DNA of 25,464 nt from positions 1 through 25,464 of the IMG/VR virus record IMGVR_UViG_3300018424_000229. One strand, 5' to 3'. How positions within the stretch are numbered: the stretch's first letter is position 1; every line of letters starts with the position of its first letter. The translations under genes and the position numbers were made by a program. The notes under the pieces are model-generated. The model did no database searches, was not told the origin of the DNA, and worked only from the letters and a program-made list of their open reading frames with translations. Shown here piece after piece: positions 1 to 7,970 of this stretch. The DNA comes from a virus.

Positions 1-623
1 AGGTTTGTGTACTTAGTAAAAGTTCTATAATCAGATGAAGTCAAAGATTCGCGTGAACGAACTAGCATTGTAGAAGTATCAATCTTTGAATCATCAATTT
101 TAAATTTTTGTCTTTCAATACGATTATCTACGCGATAAGATAAGGTATTTAATCTTCCCTCATGGATTGTTACATTATCAAACACATATTGATTTGAACT
201 ATTTTTTGTTGCAATATAAGATTTATTAGTAACAAAGTCTTTTTGCTCTGAACCAATTTGACCAGAGAATGTAGTACCTTTGGTGATTTGTAATGTGGCT
301 GCAGAATCTGCATCACCAGTTACAGTTACTTTTAAAAGAGCTGTTGCAGCAACATTTGATTGCGGAATATATCCAAGGTCTTTTGCTCTTGATACAACGT
401 TAGAACGAATTTGTGCAGTATCTAAATACGCTTCATTTGCTACCATATGAGATAGTAAAGCGTTATATTGAGTATTATATGACAAAACATCTAAAAGAAC
501 ATTGAGGCCTGCACCATCAAAGTCGTAGTCATTAAACTTTTCTTGAGAACTTAGATAAGCTTTCAGATTTGTTTTAATCTGATCAAAATCCAGCTCCGTG
601 ACATTTTTAATTTTTGTAGCCAT
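1..623 (-). CDS. 6: Baseplate wedge protein gp6, N-terminal part (runs off the window)
   Basis: Reading the minus strand from the ATG at 623 gives an open frame to the window edge, starting MATKIKNVTELDFDQIKTNL and continuing with the motif FNDYDFDGAGLNVLLDVLSYNT and an NEAYLDTAQIRSNVVSRA segment. This is typical of the N-terminal half of T4 gp6, which forms the inner ring of the baseplate wedge and links it to gp25 and gp53. About 207 codons are visible and the C-terminus lies outside the window. The gene follows gp25 with the stop and start codons directly abutting (TAAATG), so it is probably translationally coupled and is the next gene of the late baseplate operon. The assignment rests on family recognition by eye. 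Confidence 0.85.
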   Translation of the reverse strand, partial: MATKIKNVTELDFDQIKTNLKAYLSSQEKFNDYDFDGAGLNVLLDVLSYNTQYNALLSHMVANEAYLDTAQIRSNVVSRAKDLGYIPQSNVAATALLKVTVTGDADSAATLQITKGTTFSGQIGSEQKDFVTNKSYIATKNSSNQYVFDNVTIHEGRLNTLSYRVDNRIERQKFKIDDSKIDTSTMLVRSRESLTSSDYRTFTKYTN

Positions 624-1067
624 TTATCTTGTTCTCTCTAAAAATAATTCAACGTCAACGATTTCTTGTCTTGATAATACTAATACTGAAATAGAAACAA
701 ATATAGCATTATTATCAGATCTATCTTCTACATCAACGCGTTGTACAGCAACCCTTGGCTCAAATCTTTTAATTGCATTTATAATTTCGTCTTTAATTAA
801 TGATATAGTAATTGGATCAGGATTCTCAAACATAAATTGAGTGACACGACTTCCAAAAGTAGGTTGGAATGGTCTTTCGCCATAGCCCGTAAGTACAATA
901 TTTTTTACAGAATTTTTAATTGCCACAAGGTCCTTAGTTGGAACAACATCTCCAAAATTTGGATGTGGCTTAAACTTTAAGTCTAAATCTGTGTATGGCT
1001 TAGCGCGTGCAACTACTTTTGCAGATGCAACCTCTACGTTTTTATCTGATAAAATTTGTGTACTCAT
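624..1067 (-). CDS. 25: Baseplate wedge protein gp25 (lysozyme-like fold family)
   Basis: The product has 147 residues and belongs to the gp25 family, the conserved wedge component that contacts gp6 and gp53 and is homologous to TssE of type VI secretion. The diagnostic block near residues 45-75 is present: an AIKNSVKNIVLTGYGERPFQP stretch followed by FGSRVTQFMFEN. T4 gp25 is 132 residues, so the size fits, with a short N-terminal extension here. No clear Shine-Dalgarno sequence precedes the ATG. A late-promoter motif ends only five bases upstream of it. The stop abuts the gp6 start. The gene sits in a minus-strand baseplate operon after the PAAR gene. Confidence 0.9.
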   Translation of the reverse strand: MSTQILSDKNVEVASAKVVARAKPYTDLDLKFKPHPNFGDVVPTKDLVAIKNSVKNIVLTGYGERPFQPTFGSRVTQFMFENPDPITISLIKDEIINAIKRFEPRVAVQRVDVEDRSDNNAIFVSISVLVLSRQEIVDVELFLERTR

Positions 1068-1072
1068 GCTAT

Positions 1073-1080
1073 TATTTATA
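1073..1080 (-). promoter_or_regulatory. T4-type late promoter motif upstream of gp25
   Basis: The exact octamer TATAAATA lies on the minus strand in the 18-bp gap between PAAR and gp25. In T4 this is the sole late-promoter element, recognised by RNA polymerase carrying gp55 and gp33. Placed here, transcription would begin close to the gp25 ATG and give little or no leader. A chance match in AT-rich DNA cannot be excluded. Confidence 0.5.
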
Positions 1081-1085
1081 TCTGT

Positions 1086-1376
1086 TTAATTGACGTTTAC
1101 ACTTCCAGCACCATTTGCGCCAGAACTTCCGCATGAAATAGCATCTCCAACTCGATGTATGGGTTTACCATTTACATTTACATTTGGTGAACCTGCTGCA
1201 GCTGTAGCTCCATGAGGAGGCGCACCTGGACAAGCATGAGCAGCATATGCATCACCTTGTCTCACTACTGCCTTACCTTCTATAAAAACATCTCCACTAA
1301 AAGCTGAAGGCGGTCTTGGAGGAGCACCGCATGGATCTCCAGTAGATGCAGATCCTTGAACAACTGGATTAGGCAT
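1086..1376 (-). CDS. PAAR-repeat tail spike tip protein (T4 gp5.4-like)
   Basis: The product has 96 residues and is rich in Gly, Pro and Ala. It shows the PAAR pattern: FIEGKAVVRQGDAYAAHACPG, a PHGATAAAGSPNVNVNGKP stretch, and a closing HRVGDAISCGSSGANGAGS. The conserved His and Cys residues are those that bind the metal ion at the cone apex. PAAR proteins cap the beta-helical gp5 (VgrG-like) spike and sharpen the tip that pierces the outer membrane. The gene lies nine bases downstream of the gp5 gene, as expected for a partner, and ahead of gp25. A good SD (AGGAGAAAATT) precedes the ATG. Confidence 0.9.
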   Translation of the reverse strand: MPNPVVQGSASTGDPCGAPPRPPSAFSGDVFIEGKAVVRQGDAYAAHACPGAPPHGATAAAGSPNVNVNGKPIHRVGDAISCGSSGANGAGSVNVN

Positions 1377-1385
1377 AATTTTCTC

Positions 1386-3530
1386 CTATGATGTCATAAT
1401 TTTAACTAACCATGAAGGAGCATTGGCTGATCTACCAGAAGCTCCCCAATATGTGGCTGAATTGGCCGGTACTGTATTTCCAGCAGATATGTCGAGGTGA
1501 ACGCCAACATTACCCATATAACCAATACCCGCTCCAATTGCGGTAGCTCCAGCATTTTTAGCAGCTTGGACCCAAGCATGAAGATCTGGTGAATTTACAG
1601 TCAAACGCTTACCATCTTTATAAAGCCATACATCAGCAGCATATCCATTTAAGTGACGATCGGAGCCAGTTCTTCTTTGAGGTGTCATACCACCAGAGAA
1701 AATTTCAACATCCAAGCCAGTGGAGTTAGCTGCAGAAATAATAATGCTTTCAAGTGCTGGTTGAATTTCTTTATTACGAGTTGCATATTGATTAACATAT
1801 TTAACTCTTGGTGTATCATTAATAATTTTACCAGTTGAAGATATAGTTCCTGAATCTGTTTCTGGAATTTGAGTATCTGTAGCTGAAAGACTTGTACCAC
1901 TCCATCCAGAAATTCTAGAATTACTTTCTCCTGATCTACCAGTAAGTCTAAGAGCATCAATTTGTTGAGACACAGAAGAAGTACCATCAGGCTTAATTAC
2001 AGAATATTTTGGAGTTGGAAATTGAATATCAGTATCAGCTTCTTCAATCTCAATTAAGAATGGTGTTGCTTCGTCATCTGTAAATCCAACACCTGGTAAA
2101 TCTACTCTTTCTAGAAGTTCGTCTGGTGTATGTAATATAGGAGCTTCTGCGCCAGGAGAAGAAGGACTAAATGGACTCATAGTTCCACCTGGGTTCAAAT
2201 TCAAAGTAGAAGATTTAATATTTGTAGTTCCAGAAGATCCAACATTAGTTGTTGCACCAGAAATATTTACTTCAGAATCTCCATCTATATTTGTGGTTGC
2301 AGATGTAATATTTGCTTCAGAAGAAGCATCAGCATTAAATGTAGTTGTCAAAAGATTTATTTCTGAATCTGCTTCTAGGTCAATCGTGGAAGTAGCACTC
2401 ATTGAAATATTATCTGTTTTGATTGCTAATTCTGAGATGCTCATATCTAAATTATCAATTTCACCTTTTAGATTAGGAGCATCCATGTAAATTTCTTCTG
2501 TAGCATTAATGGAATACTTTGGACCATTAGCACCAAAAGAAGTATGAGCTGTTAAGAAAATATGGTCTGCTACTGCAGTAATTGTATCTTGAGCTGAAAA
2601 AGTAATATTAGGAGCAATATAAAATTGATCTCCATCTGATCTAACTGTTAATGACCCAGAAGCATCAACTCTCACGTCACCCAATGTTTTTACATTAATG
2701 TCGCCTTGAGTTTGAAGTTGAGTATTTCCAGTTGTATATGTTACAGAAGATCCATTAATACGATTAATTGAATTACCTTTAACATCAATATTAGAATTTC
2801 CCTTTACGGCTAGGTTAGCATTTCCTTGAACTGTGGTGGACATATTACCACCAACATTAACTGATGCATCTCCTGTTATTGTAACAATCCATTGGGTCAT
2901 TGCGTCATATCGTTCTTTTGAACGAGTGCGCATTTTGTTATCTGGGCGTAATTCTATAAAAGCTCCGGCGCGGTGTTGAATATTAATTCTTTCCGCTCCA
3001 GGAGTATCATCAAATTCGATAAGATGACCTGATTCAGTAAGTCTTACTTTATTATATGGATATTCTGCAGCATAAGCATCTTCAGGCTCATATACTCCAA
3101 CTGGAACTTTTCTCTCATAATCCAGTCCTACTGCTCTTGTTCCTACATCGGTTCCTGCTTCTCTAGGGAAAACACCATACGGATCATTAAATCCCATAGT
3201 AGGTTCTGCCCCACTATCATTAATGCCCATAATAGTTCCCATAACAACTGGATCTTGAGCATCAGGTCCATCTCTAAAGAATCCCATAACCCATGAACCT
3301 TCAACCAAGCCATGAGTACCATCACCCACACCAGAAGTACCTGAAGAAGTAGTTGGCATTAAAACAGCAGCCCAAGGAAGATCTGCTGTTGGAAGCTTAT
3401 CTTTATTTTCAGTATGGTATCCAAAGACTCTTACTTTTACGCGGTTCAAAAGAACAGGATCATGTCTATCTTCCACAACTCCCGTAAACCATACAAATTC
3501 AGTTGATCTAAATCCTGCTACATTATTCAT
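1386..3530 (-). CDS. 5: Baseplate hub/spike protein gp5 with C-terminal M15-like peptidase domain
   Basis: The product has 714 residues. Residues about 10-120 form the gp5/VgrG OB-fold (FTGVVEDRHDPVLLNRVKVR and the DLPWAAVLMPTTSSGTSGVG block). Residues about 210-460 carry short repeats such as VQGNANLAVKGNSNIDVKGN that fit the triple-stranded beta-helix. The C-terminal part (about 575-700) resembles the M15/VanY-like D,D-peptidase family, with candidate zinc ligands H626 and D633 in HLNGYAADVW and H678 in GVHLDIS. This differs from T4 gp5, where a lysozyme domain lies between the OB-fold and the helix. It probably forms the membrane-puncturing spike and cuts peptidoglycan peptides during entry. 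Its ATG overlaps the gp27 stop by one base. The enzyme class is inferred from the motif only. Confidence 0.88.
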   Translation of the reverse strand: MNNVAGFRSTEFVWFTGVVEDRHDPVLLNRVKVRVFGYHTENKDKLPTADLPWAAVLMPTTSSGTSGVGDGTHGLVEGSWVMGFFRDGPDAQDPVVMGTIMGINDSGAEPTMGFNDPYGVFPREAGTDVGTRAVGLDYERKVPVGVYEPEDAYAAEYPYNKVRLTESGHLIEFDDTPGAERINIQHRAGAFIELRPDNKMRTRSKERYDAMTQWIVTITGDASVNVGGNMSTTVQGNANLAVKGNSNIDVKGNSINRINGSSVTYTTGNTQLQTQGDINVKTLGDVRVDASGSLTVRSDGDQFYIAPNITFSAQDTITAVADHIFLTAHTSFGANGPKYSINATEEIYMDAPNLKGEIDNLDMSISELAIKTDNISMSATSTIDLEADSEINLLTTTFNADASSEANITSATTNIDGDSEVNISGATTNVGSSGTTNIKSSTLNLNPGGTMSPFSPSSPGAEAPILHTPDELLERVDLPGVGFTDDEATPFLIEIEEADTDIQFPTPKYSVIKPDGTSSVSQQIDALRLTGRSGESNSRISGWSGTSLSATDTQIPETDSGTISSTGKIINDTPRVKYVNQYATRNKEIQPALESIIISAANSTGLDVEIFSGGMTPQRRTGSDRHLNGYAADVWLYKDGKRLTVNSPDLHAWVQAAKNAGATAIGAGIGYMGNVGVHLDISAGNTVPANSATYWGASGRSANAPSWLVKIMTS

Positions 3531-5284
3531 TATTGAGGCCCTGTTCCATCTTCTGAAGAGCGTTCATCACTCGTTTTCTTAAGTTCATCTTCTAGATCTT
3601 CTTCTGTGAATGCATTACCTACAGCAGCTCCAGCTCCTCCAAATGCTGATAACTCATCACCAGCATTTTCTGCTGTACGCACATCAGTATCACCAGCAAT
3701 TTGATCTGCTGCTGCAGCCGCGGCTGCTAGTGCTGGATCAACTTCACCAACTTCATATCCAACAACCACTGTTTCTTTTGGAGCTGGTTCTCCGCGTAGA
3801 CCATCATCTGGACCACCCTGCTTAATTCCTGAAACATTTAGTGGTTCTGATAATGGAGCTCCAGTTGATGGATTACCATACGTTGGATCTGGCTGACCTT
3901 GAACTGGTCTTGCAGCTAATCCACCTCTATCAATACCGTCTCTTGCAAGTTTTATTTGAGTTGTATATCCATTATTATCAAAAGTGTGAGTTGCGCTAAT
4001 AATAAGATATCGACCAGATAATAGAAGATCTGGTTCGCGCTCTTTTTCAGTATCTGCAGCGCCTGACTTTGGAATTTCAATTTCAATAGTTCTACCAGAA
4101 GTTAAAGAAGGATCTCCATGTAATTTAACTAAATGCTCAATTTGGCCAAGGTTAGCTAAGATAGCTCTTCTTTGTGCTCCAATAAATGGCATATGCTCGT
4201 GAATACCAACTTCGGCTCTATCAGCAAAAGCTTGAGAGTTTAATGAATAATATAAAGCATGTGTATCGGCCGTATTTGTATAATCAATTCCCGAAACAGA
4301 AAAGTTTGGATGCATCACAAGATCTTTATCCAACATTGGAAGAGAATCTCTAAAAGAGTTAAAATCTCTTAAAACATAAGATTTTGTTTGCCAATCAATT
4401 GTGTGAGTTCTTGTTGTATAAGCTCCATCTCTAAAACCTTTATATGGAGAGAATCCAAGGTTAGATGAAATTTCTAATATTCTACGTCTCTTTTCTTCGA
4501 ATGCTTGGTCAGTTAAAGCTTCTGCCATACTAAAAGATGCATGATAGTAGCGATCCATTGCTGGAGCTTCAATCATCTTATTGTATGAATTCAGAATATG
4601 CTGACCGCCAATAAAGGTTTCATATGCAAAATAAGGAGCTCCATTTGGACCAGCTGTTTTTGATAAAATTTGTTGAATTGCATCTGAATAAGTTGGCTTT
4701 GGTGGAATATATGTAAAAGGTGGTGTGGATTCTTTATCATTGGTTAATAGATGAATATTGTTACCATCACCACGATAATCTTGAACTTCAATCAATTGAC
4801 CTACAATGTCTTTATAATCAACTCCACATTCTCTATAAAGAGTTTGTAAAATTTCAACAGCAGTCCCTTTATGAACATGCTCAACTCTTCTCATTTTAGA
4901 TATTAATCCAAATGGAGATACTAGTCTAATTGTGTAAACTTGAGCATCTGGCTTTGGACGAGCAAATAACGGCATATCCATTACGTACCAAGATGTAGTA
5001 ATCTCAGCTGGTTGTTCAATGCCATTTAATTTTTTAATTAAAACACATTGTACTTTTTCGTTACCAGTAATATGAAAATCTTCTAAAAAGTTAACACCAT
5101 CTGCAACAGTCATTTCAGCAATCAATGCCTGTTGATATACTGATTCGATAACTCTGAAAGAATCAACTAATTGAGTAATGTCTTTTGTATCTGCTTCTTG
5201 ATTTTCGATGGTAATCTGCATACGAAAAGCAGATGGATCACCAGCGGCCTCAGAAGTAGTAATGTGTAATCCAGACTGTTTCAT
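3530..5284 (-). CDS. 27: Baseplate hub protein gp27-like
   Basis: The product has 584 residues and is encoded directly upstream of gp5, as expected for the hub protein whose trimer holds the gp5 spike. Residues about 30-420 read like the gp27/gpD hub fold, with segments RVIESVYQQALIAEMTVADG, a YTIRLVSPFGLISKMRRVEH block and GRYLIISATHTFDNNGYTTQ near the end of the conserved part. T4 gp27 is 391 residues. This one carries about 130 extra C-terminal residues of low complexity, with an Ala run and an acidic, Lys/Glu-rich tail, probably disordered. Its start overlaps the gp53 stop by four bases and its stop overlaps the gp5 start by one base. The assignment rests on context plus weak motif recognition. 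Confidence 0.75.
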   Translation of the reverse strand: MKQSGLHITTSEAAGDPSAFRMQITIENQEADTKDITQLVDSFRVIESVYQQALIAEMTVADGVNFLEDFHITGNEKVQCVLIKKLNGIEQPAEITTSWYVMDMPLFARPKPDAQVYTIRLVSPFGLISKMRRVEHVHKGTAVEILQTLYRECGVDYKDIVGQLIEVQDYRGDGNNIHLLTNDKESTPPFTYIPPKPTYSDAIQQILSKTAGPNGAPYFAYETFIGGQHILNSYNKMIEAPAMDRYYHASFSMAEALTDQAFEEKRRRILEISSNLGFSPYKGFRDGAYTTRTHTIDWQTKSYVLRDFNSFRDSLPMLDKDLVMHPNFSVSGIDYTNTADTHALYYSLNSQAFADRAEVGIHEHMPFIGAQRRAILANLGQIEHLVKLHGDPSLTSGRTIEIEIPKSGAADTEKEREPDLLLSGRYLIISATHTFDNNGYTTQIKLARDGIDRGGLAARPVQGQPDPTYGNPSTGAPLSEPLNVSGIKQGGPDDGLRGEPAPKETVVVGYEVGEVDPALAAAAAAADQIAGDTDVRTAENAGDELSAFGGAGAAVGNAFTEEDLEDELKKTSDERSSEDGTGPQ

Positions 5285-6066
5285 CTATTAATCAGCTTCT
5301 TATACGCTCTTGCAAAATCTTGCACTAATGGTTTTTTCAAAACTTTAATTTTAGCATTTGCTTCATTCAATGCTTCTTCATATTCACGATTTGTAATTTC
5401 AGTTAAATCCGTTTCACCTTTAGAAAATAATGTTCTTGGAACTTCGGCATCATTTGCATCTTCATAATGATGAGCTGCGTTATATTCTTCTTCAACTGAA
5501 AAATCATATGAAGAATTTCTAAATAAACGATGTCCATCAATAGAACCAACAATTTCAGTATCTTGAGCAAAGTCGCCTGTAGCATTTTCAATTACGACTT
5601 GGTTTAAAGTGGACTTAATCTCTTTTACTGTAGCTGTATGTCCAGTTACGTTTCCAGTAAGAGTTTCTCCTACATAAAATTTTGGATAAACATAATGCCC
5701 AATTCCACCATTTCTAGAAGTTAAAGCATACTGTGTACTCATGTAAGATGTGATTACTTTATTTGGATATTTTTCTTTTATATATGTTTGCAATTCGTTA
5801 TATTCTTTTGGCCAATTATGAAGGCCATCTCTTAAATGCTCATTTAAAAGAAAGAATGTCCAGTAATATTGAGTTGTTTCATAAAGATTATATGAAACAT
5901 TATCTGGTCTTTCTCCATCTTGAATATCATAATAAGCATAGGCTGCTGCATCATCTACAGTAACACCGGCTTTTACATGTCTAAAAATATCAACAACAAT
6001 TTGATTGGTATTATTATCTTTAAACTGATAACCTGTAATAGGAAAGTTTTTGAAAAAATGAGGCAT
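5281..6066 (-). CDS. 53: Baseplate wedge protein gp53
   Basis: The product has 261 residues. The N-terminus (HFFKNFPITGYQF, then IVVDIFRHVKAG) and the following DGERPDNVSYNLYETTQYYW and FFLLNEHLRDGLHNWPKEY segments are typical of gp53. Gp53 joins the gp6-gp25 wedge and is needed for wedges to join around the hub. The middle (about 125-180) contains a SH3-like or LysM-like stretch, YPKFYVGETLTGNVTGHTAT, common in marine phage versions. T4 gp53 is 196 residues, so this is longer. It lies between gp48 and gp27, overlapping each by one and four bases, in the late baseplate operon. Confidence 0.88.
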   Translation of the reverse strand: MPHFFKNFPITGYQFKDNNTNQIVVDIFRHVKAGVTVDDAAAYAYYDIQDGERPDNVSYNLYETTQYYWTFFLLNEHLRDGLHNWPKEYNELQTYIKEKYPNKVITSYMSTQYALTSRNGGIGHYVYPKFYVGETLTGNVTGHTATVKEIKSTLNQVVIENATGDFAQDTEIVGSIDGHRLFRNSSYDFSVEEEYNAAHHYEDANDAEVPRTLFSKGETDLTEITNREYEEALNEANAKIKVLKKPLVQDFARAYKKLINR

Positions 6067-6830
6067 TATAATAATCCTCTAATATCATTTTGAGTAAGAA
6101 CTCTTGTTTCTTGGAATGTGACTGAAATATCTACTTCAGTAGGCGCGCCATCAGCAAAAGTAAGATGAGAAGATGAATTAAATGTAGTTTGAAAACTTGT
6201 CAAATAAGACTCATAGATTTTTGGCAAGAAAAAGTTTTCATCTGAGGTACCACCACGCATAAATGAGATAGACCATTTTGCTGGATATTTCAAAACATAA
6301 CCTACTGAATTGTCAGTGTCTGCATACATAAATTCTCTAAAATAGTTTTGAACTCTTTTAATATCTTGAGATTCTTCTTGCGATTCTGCAACCATTTTAA
6401 AGTTGAATACAAAAGAACGAATATTCATATTCTGAAAAGCTGTTACAGTGTTTGGATTCATCACAATAGAATTTTGCTGTTGATATGTTTCCGCCGCTTT
6501 ATCTGCTCCTGGAATAACCGAAGCGTTTGATAAAGCTTTTGCGGCAATAATTGTTTTTAATTCTGGAGAACTTTCAGCGGCCGTCACAGCTTGTTGTAAC
6601 GCACCTTGTGTATCACCACTATCAAGACCTTGAGCAATTGTAGCACCAATTGGTCCCATATCAAAAGTAGAATAGCCAGCACCATCTGCCCAAGATAAGT
6701 TTGGTGGGCAATATAATGCTATTGAAGCTAATCCGACTCCATCTTTATCTCTCGCTGTAAAGACAACATAGTTTGAGTCTGAAGTATATAAGTTACTTGG
6801 ATATACGAGAGGCGCTTTAAACCCGGCCAT
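6066..6830 (-). CDS. 48: Baseplate tail-tube cap protein gp48
   Basis: The product has 254 residues and is the first gene of the minus-strand baseplate operon. The segment NPNTVTAFQNMNIRSFVFNF followed by KMVAESQEESQDIKRVQNYF is characteristic of the T4 tail-cap (gp48) family, which sits on the hub and, with gp54, starts tail-tube growth. The C-terminal SFQTTFNSSSHLTFADGAPT and VDISVTFQETRVLTQNDI fit a tail-tube-like beta fold. T4 gp48 is longer (364 residues). An SD (TATGGAG) precedes the ATG. The minus-strand late promoter at 6869-6876 lies 39 bases upstream. The partner gp54 gene is on the opposite strand at 7971. Confidence 0.85.
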   Translation of the reverse strand: MAGFKAPLVYPSNLYTSDSNYVVFTARDKDGVGLASIALYCPPNLSWADGAGYSTFDMGPIGATIAQGLDSGDTQGALQQAVTAAESSPELKTIIAAKALSNASVIPGADKAAETYQQQNSIVMNPNTVTAFQNMNIRSFVFNFKMVAESQEESQDIKRVQNYFREFMYADTDNSVGYVLKYPAKWSISFMRGGTSDENFFLPKIYESYLTSFQTTFNSSSHLTFADGAPTEVDISVTFQETRVLTQNDIRGLL

Positions 6831-6840
6831 TTGAACTCCA

Positions 6841-6848
6841 TATAAATA
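6841..6848 (+). promoter_or_regulatory. T4-type late promoter for the plus-strand structural module
   Basis: The exact TATAAATA octamer lies 34 bases before the gp4 ATG in the 52-bp divergent region. Transcription would start around 6858 and run rightwards through gp4 and the following genes. It faces the minus-strand copy at 6869-6876. Confidence 0.75.
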
Positions 6849-6868
6849 ATGTTAAGAGTAGTTATGAT

Positions 6869-6876
6869 TATTTATA
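6869..6876 (-). promoter_or_regulatory. T4-type late promoter for the minus-strand baseplate module
   Basis: The exact TATAAATA octamer on the minus strand, 39 bases upstream of the gp48 ATG. The predicted start point, near 6858, nearly coincides with that of the plus-strand promoter at 6841-6848, so each promoter lies inside the other's transcript. Confidence 0.75.
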
Positions 6877-6882
6877 AGGCAA

Positions 6883-7335
6883 ATGGCGAAGACTTATAAG
6901 GGCAAATACAGAATTAAGAAGCCCGAAAAATATATGGGTGATCCAAAGAGTGTAACATATCGTTCGCTTTGGGAAAGACAAGCTTTTCGATGGTGTGAAG
7001 AGCGAGATGATGTTGTGGCATGGTCATCAGAAGAAACAGTAGTGCCATATGTGTGTCCAACAGATAAACGTGCTCATAGATACTTTATAGATCTTAAAAT
7101 AAAATTCAAAGGCGGCAGAATTGTTTTGGTTGAAATAAAACCAAAATCTCAAACTCAACCTCCAAAGAAACCTTCAAGGCAAACCAAAAAATATATTAGT
7201 GAAGTTATGACATATGTTAAAAATGAAGCTAAATGGAAAGCTGCTCAAAAGTATGCTAAAGATAGAGGCTATCATTTTGAAATATGGACTGAAGATACTC
7301 TAAAATCTCTAGGGATGAAACTTCTCACTGGCTAG
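6883..7335 (+). CDS. 4: Head completion protein gp4 (TnsA-like nuclease fold)
   Basis: The product has 150 residues, the same length as T4 gp4, which is needed to finish the DNA-filled head before tail joining. The pattern YMGDPKSVTYRSLWERQAFR, then WSSEETVVPYVCP, HRYFIDLKIKF and IVLVEIKPK is the gp4 signature. It matches the TnsA-type nuclease core, with E31, D70, E84 and K86 in place for metal-dependent cleavage. Whether gp4 proteins cut DNA is a family-level inference. The gene is the first of the plus-strand late module and is followed by a second late promoter at 7336, right after its stop codon. Confidence 0.88.
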   Translation: MAKTYKGKYRIKKPEKYMGDPKSVTYRSLWERQAFRWCEERDDVVAWSSEETVVPYVCPTDKRAHRYFIDLKIKFKGGRIVLVEIKPKSQTQPPKKPSRQTKKYISEVMTYVKNEAKWKAAQKYAKDRGYHFEIWTEDTLKSLGMKLLTG

Positions 7336-7343
7336 TATAAATA
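7336..7343 (+). promoter_or_regulatory. T4-type late promoter
   Basis: The exact TATAAATA octamer immediately after the gp4 stop codon and 30 bases before the next ATG at 7374. It probably boosts expression of the gp2-like, gp54, gp26 and gp29 genes, none of which has a comparable motif of its own. Confidence 0.7.
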
Positions 7344-7373
7344 GTATTATATATTTGCTATTTAGTAGGAACT

Positions 7374-7967
7374 ATGGCCGAATCATTTTTCACAGATCTA
7401 GCTGCTAAAGCTTTTCGTGCTGGTATTACACCACGCACCGATGCGTCACGAGAATGGTTTCGTGATAATACTCGTAATTTGCGTGATGTAAACAGAAGAA
7501 AATTATTAAAGGATCCATTTGTTGAACCGCGGAATAGAGCTCGGGTTGGCTCAATGTATATGTACTTTTATAATCCAAAGCACGAAGCTACATTACCTTA
7601 TTACGATTTGTTTCCTTTAACAATTATGGTTCAGCCAGTAAGAGGTGGATTTCATGGATTGAATCTCCATTATCTACCTTTACCACTAAGAGCTAGATTG
7701 TTCGATGGTTTGATTGATATTACCAATAATAAAAAATATGATGAATCTACGCGATTCAAGCTTAGTTATGATTTATTAAAATCAGCTCAGAAATTAAAAT
7801 TTTTTAAGCCATGTTATAAGCACTACCTTTATTCTCAAATAGAAGGAAGAGTTGCAATGCTAGACTCTGCTGCTTGGGAAATGGCTTTATTCTTACCAAC
7901 TGAGCAATTTAGAAAAGCTACAAAGTCCGCTGTTTGGAAAGATTCCAGAGCAGCGATGAGAGGATAA
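7374..7967 (+). CDS. Conserved T4-like structural protein, possibly DNA-end protector gp2
   Basis: The product has 197 residues, is basic and has no membrane segments. The motif MYMYFYNPKHEATLPYYD with LFPLTIMV, followed by GGFHGLNLHYLPLPLRARLF, is well conserved in marine T4-like phages. As far as I can recall, such proteins have been labelled gp2, the protein that protects packaged DNA ends from RecBCD and helps finish the head. Its place beside gp4 supports a head-completion role, since genes 2 and 4 lie close together in T4. T4 gp2 is longer (274 residues), so the gp2 label is tentative. The gene is three bases upstream of the gp54 ATG and is probably co-translated with it. Confidence 0.55.
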   Translation: MAESFFTDLAAKAFRAGITPRTDASREWFRDNTRNLRDVNRRKLLKDPFVEPRNRARVGSMYMYFYNPKHEATLPYYDLFPLTIMVQPVRGGFHGLNLHYLPLPLRARLFDGLIDITNNKKYDESTRFKLSYDLLKSAQKLKFFKPCYKHYLYSQIEGRVAMLDSAAWEMALFLPTEQFRKATKSAVWKDSRAAMRG

Positions 7968-7970
7968 CAC

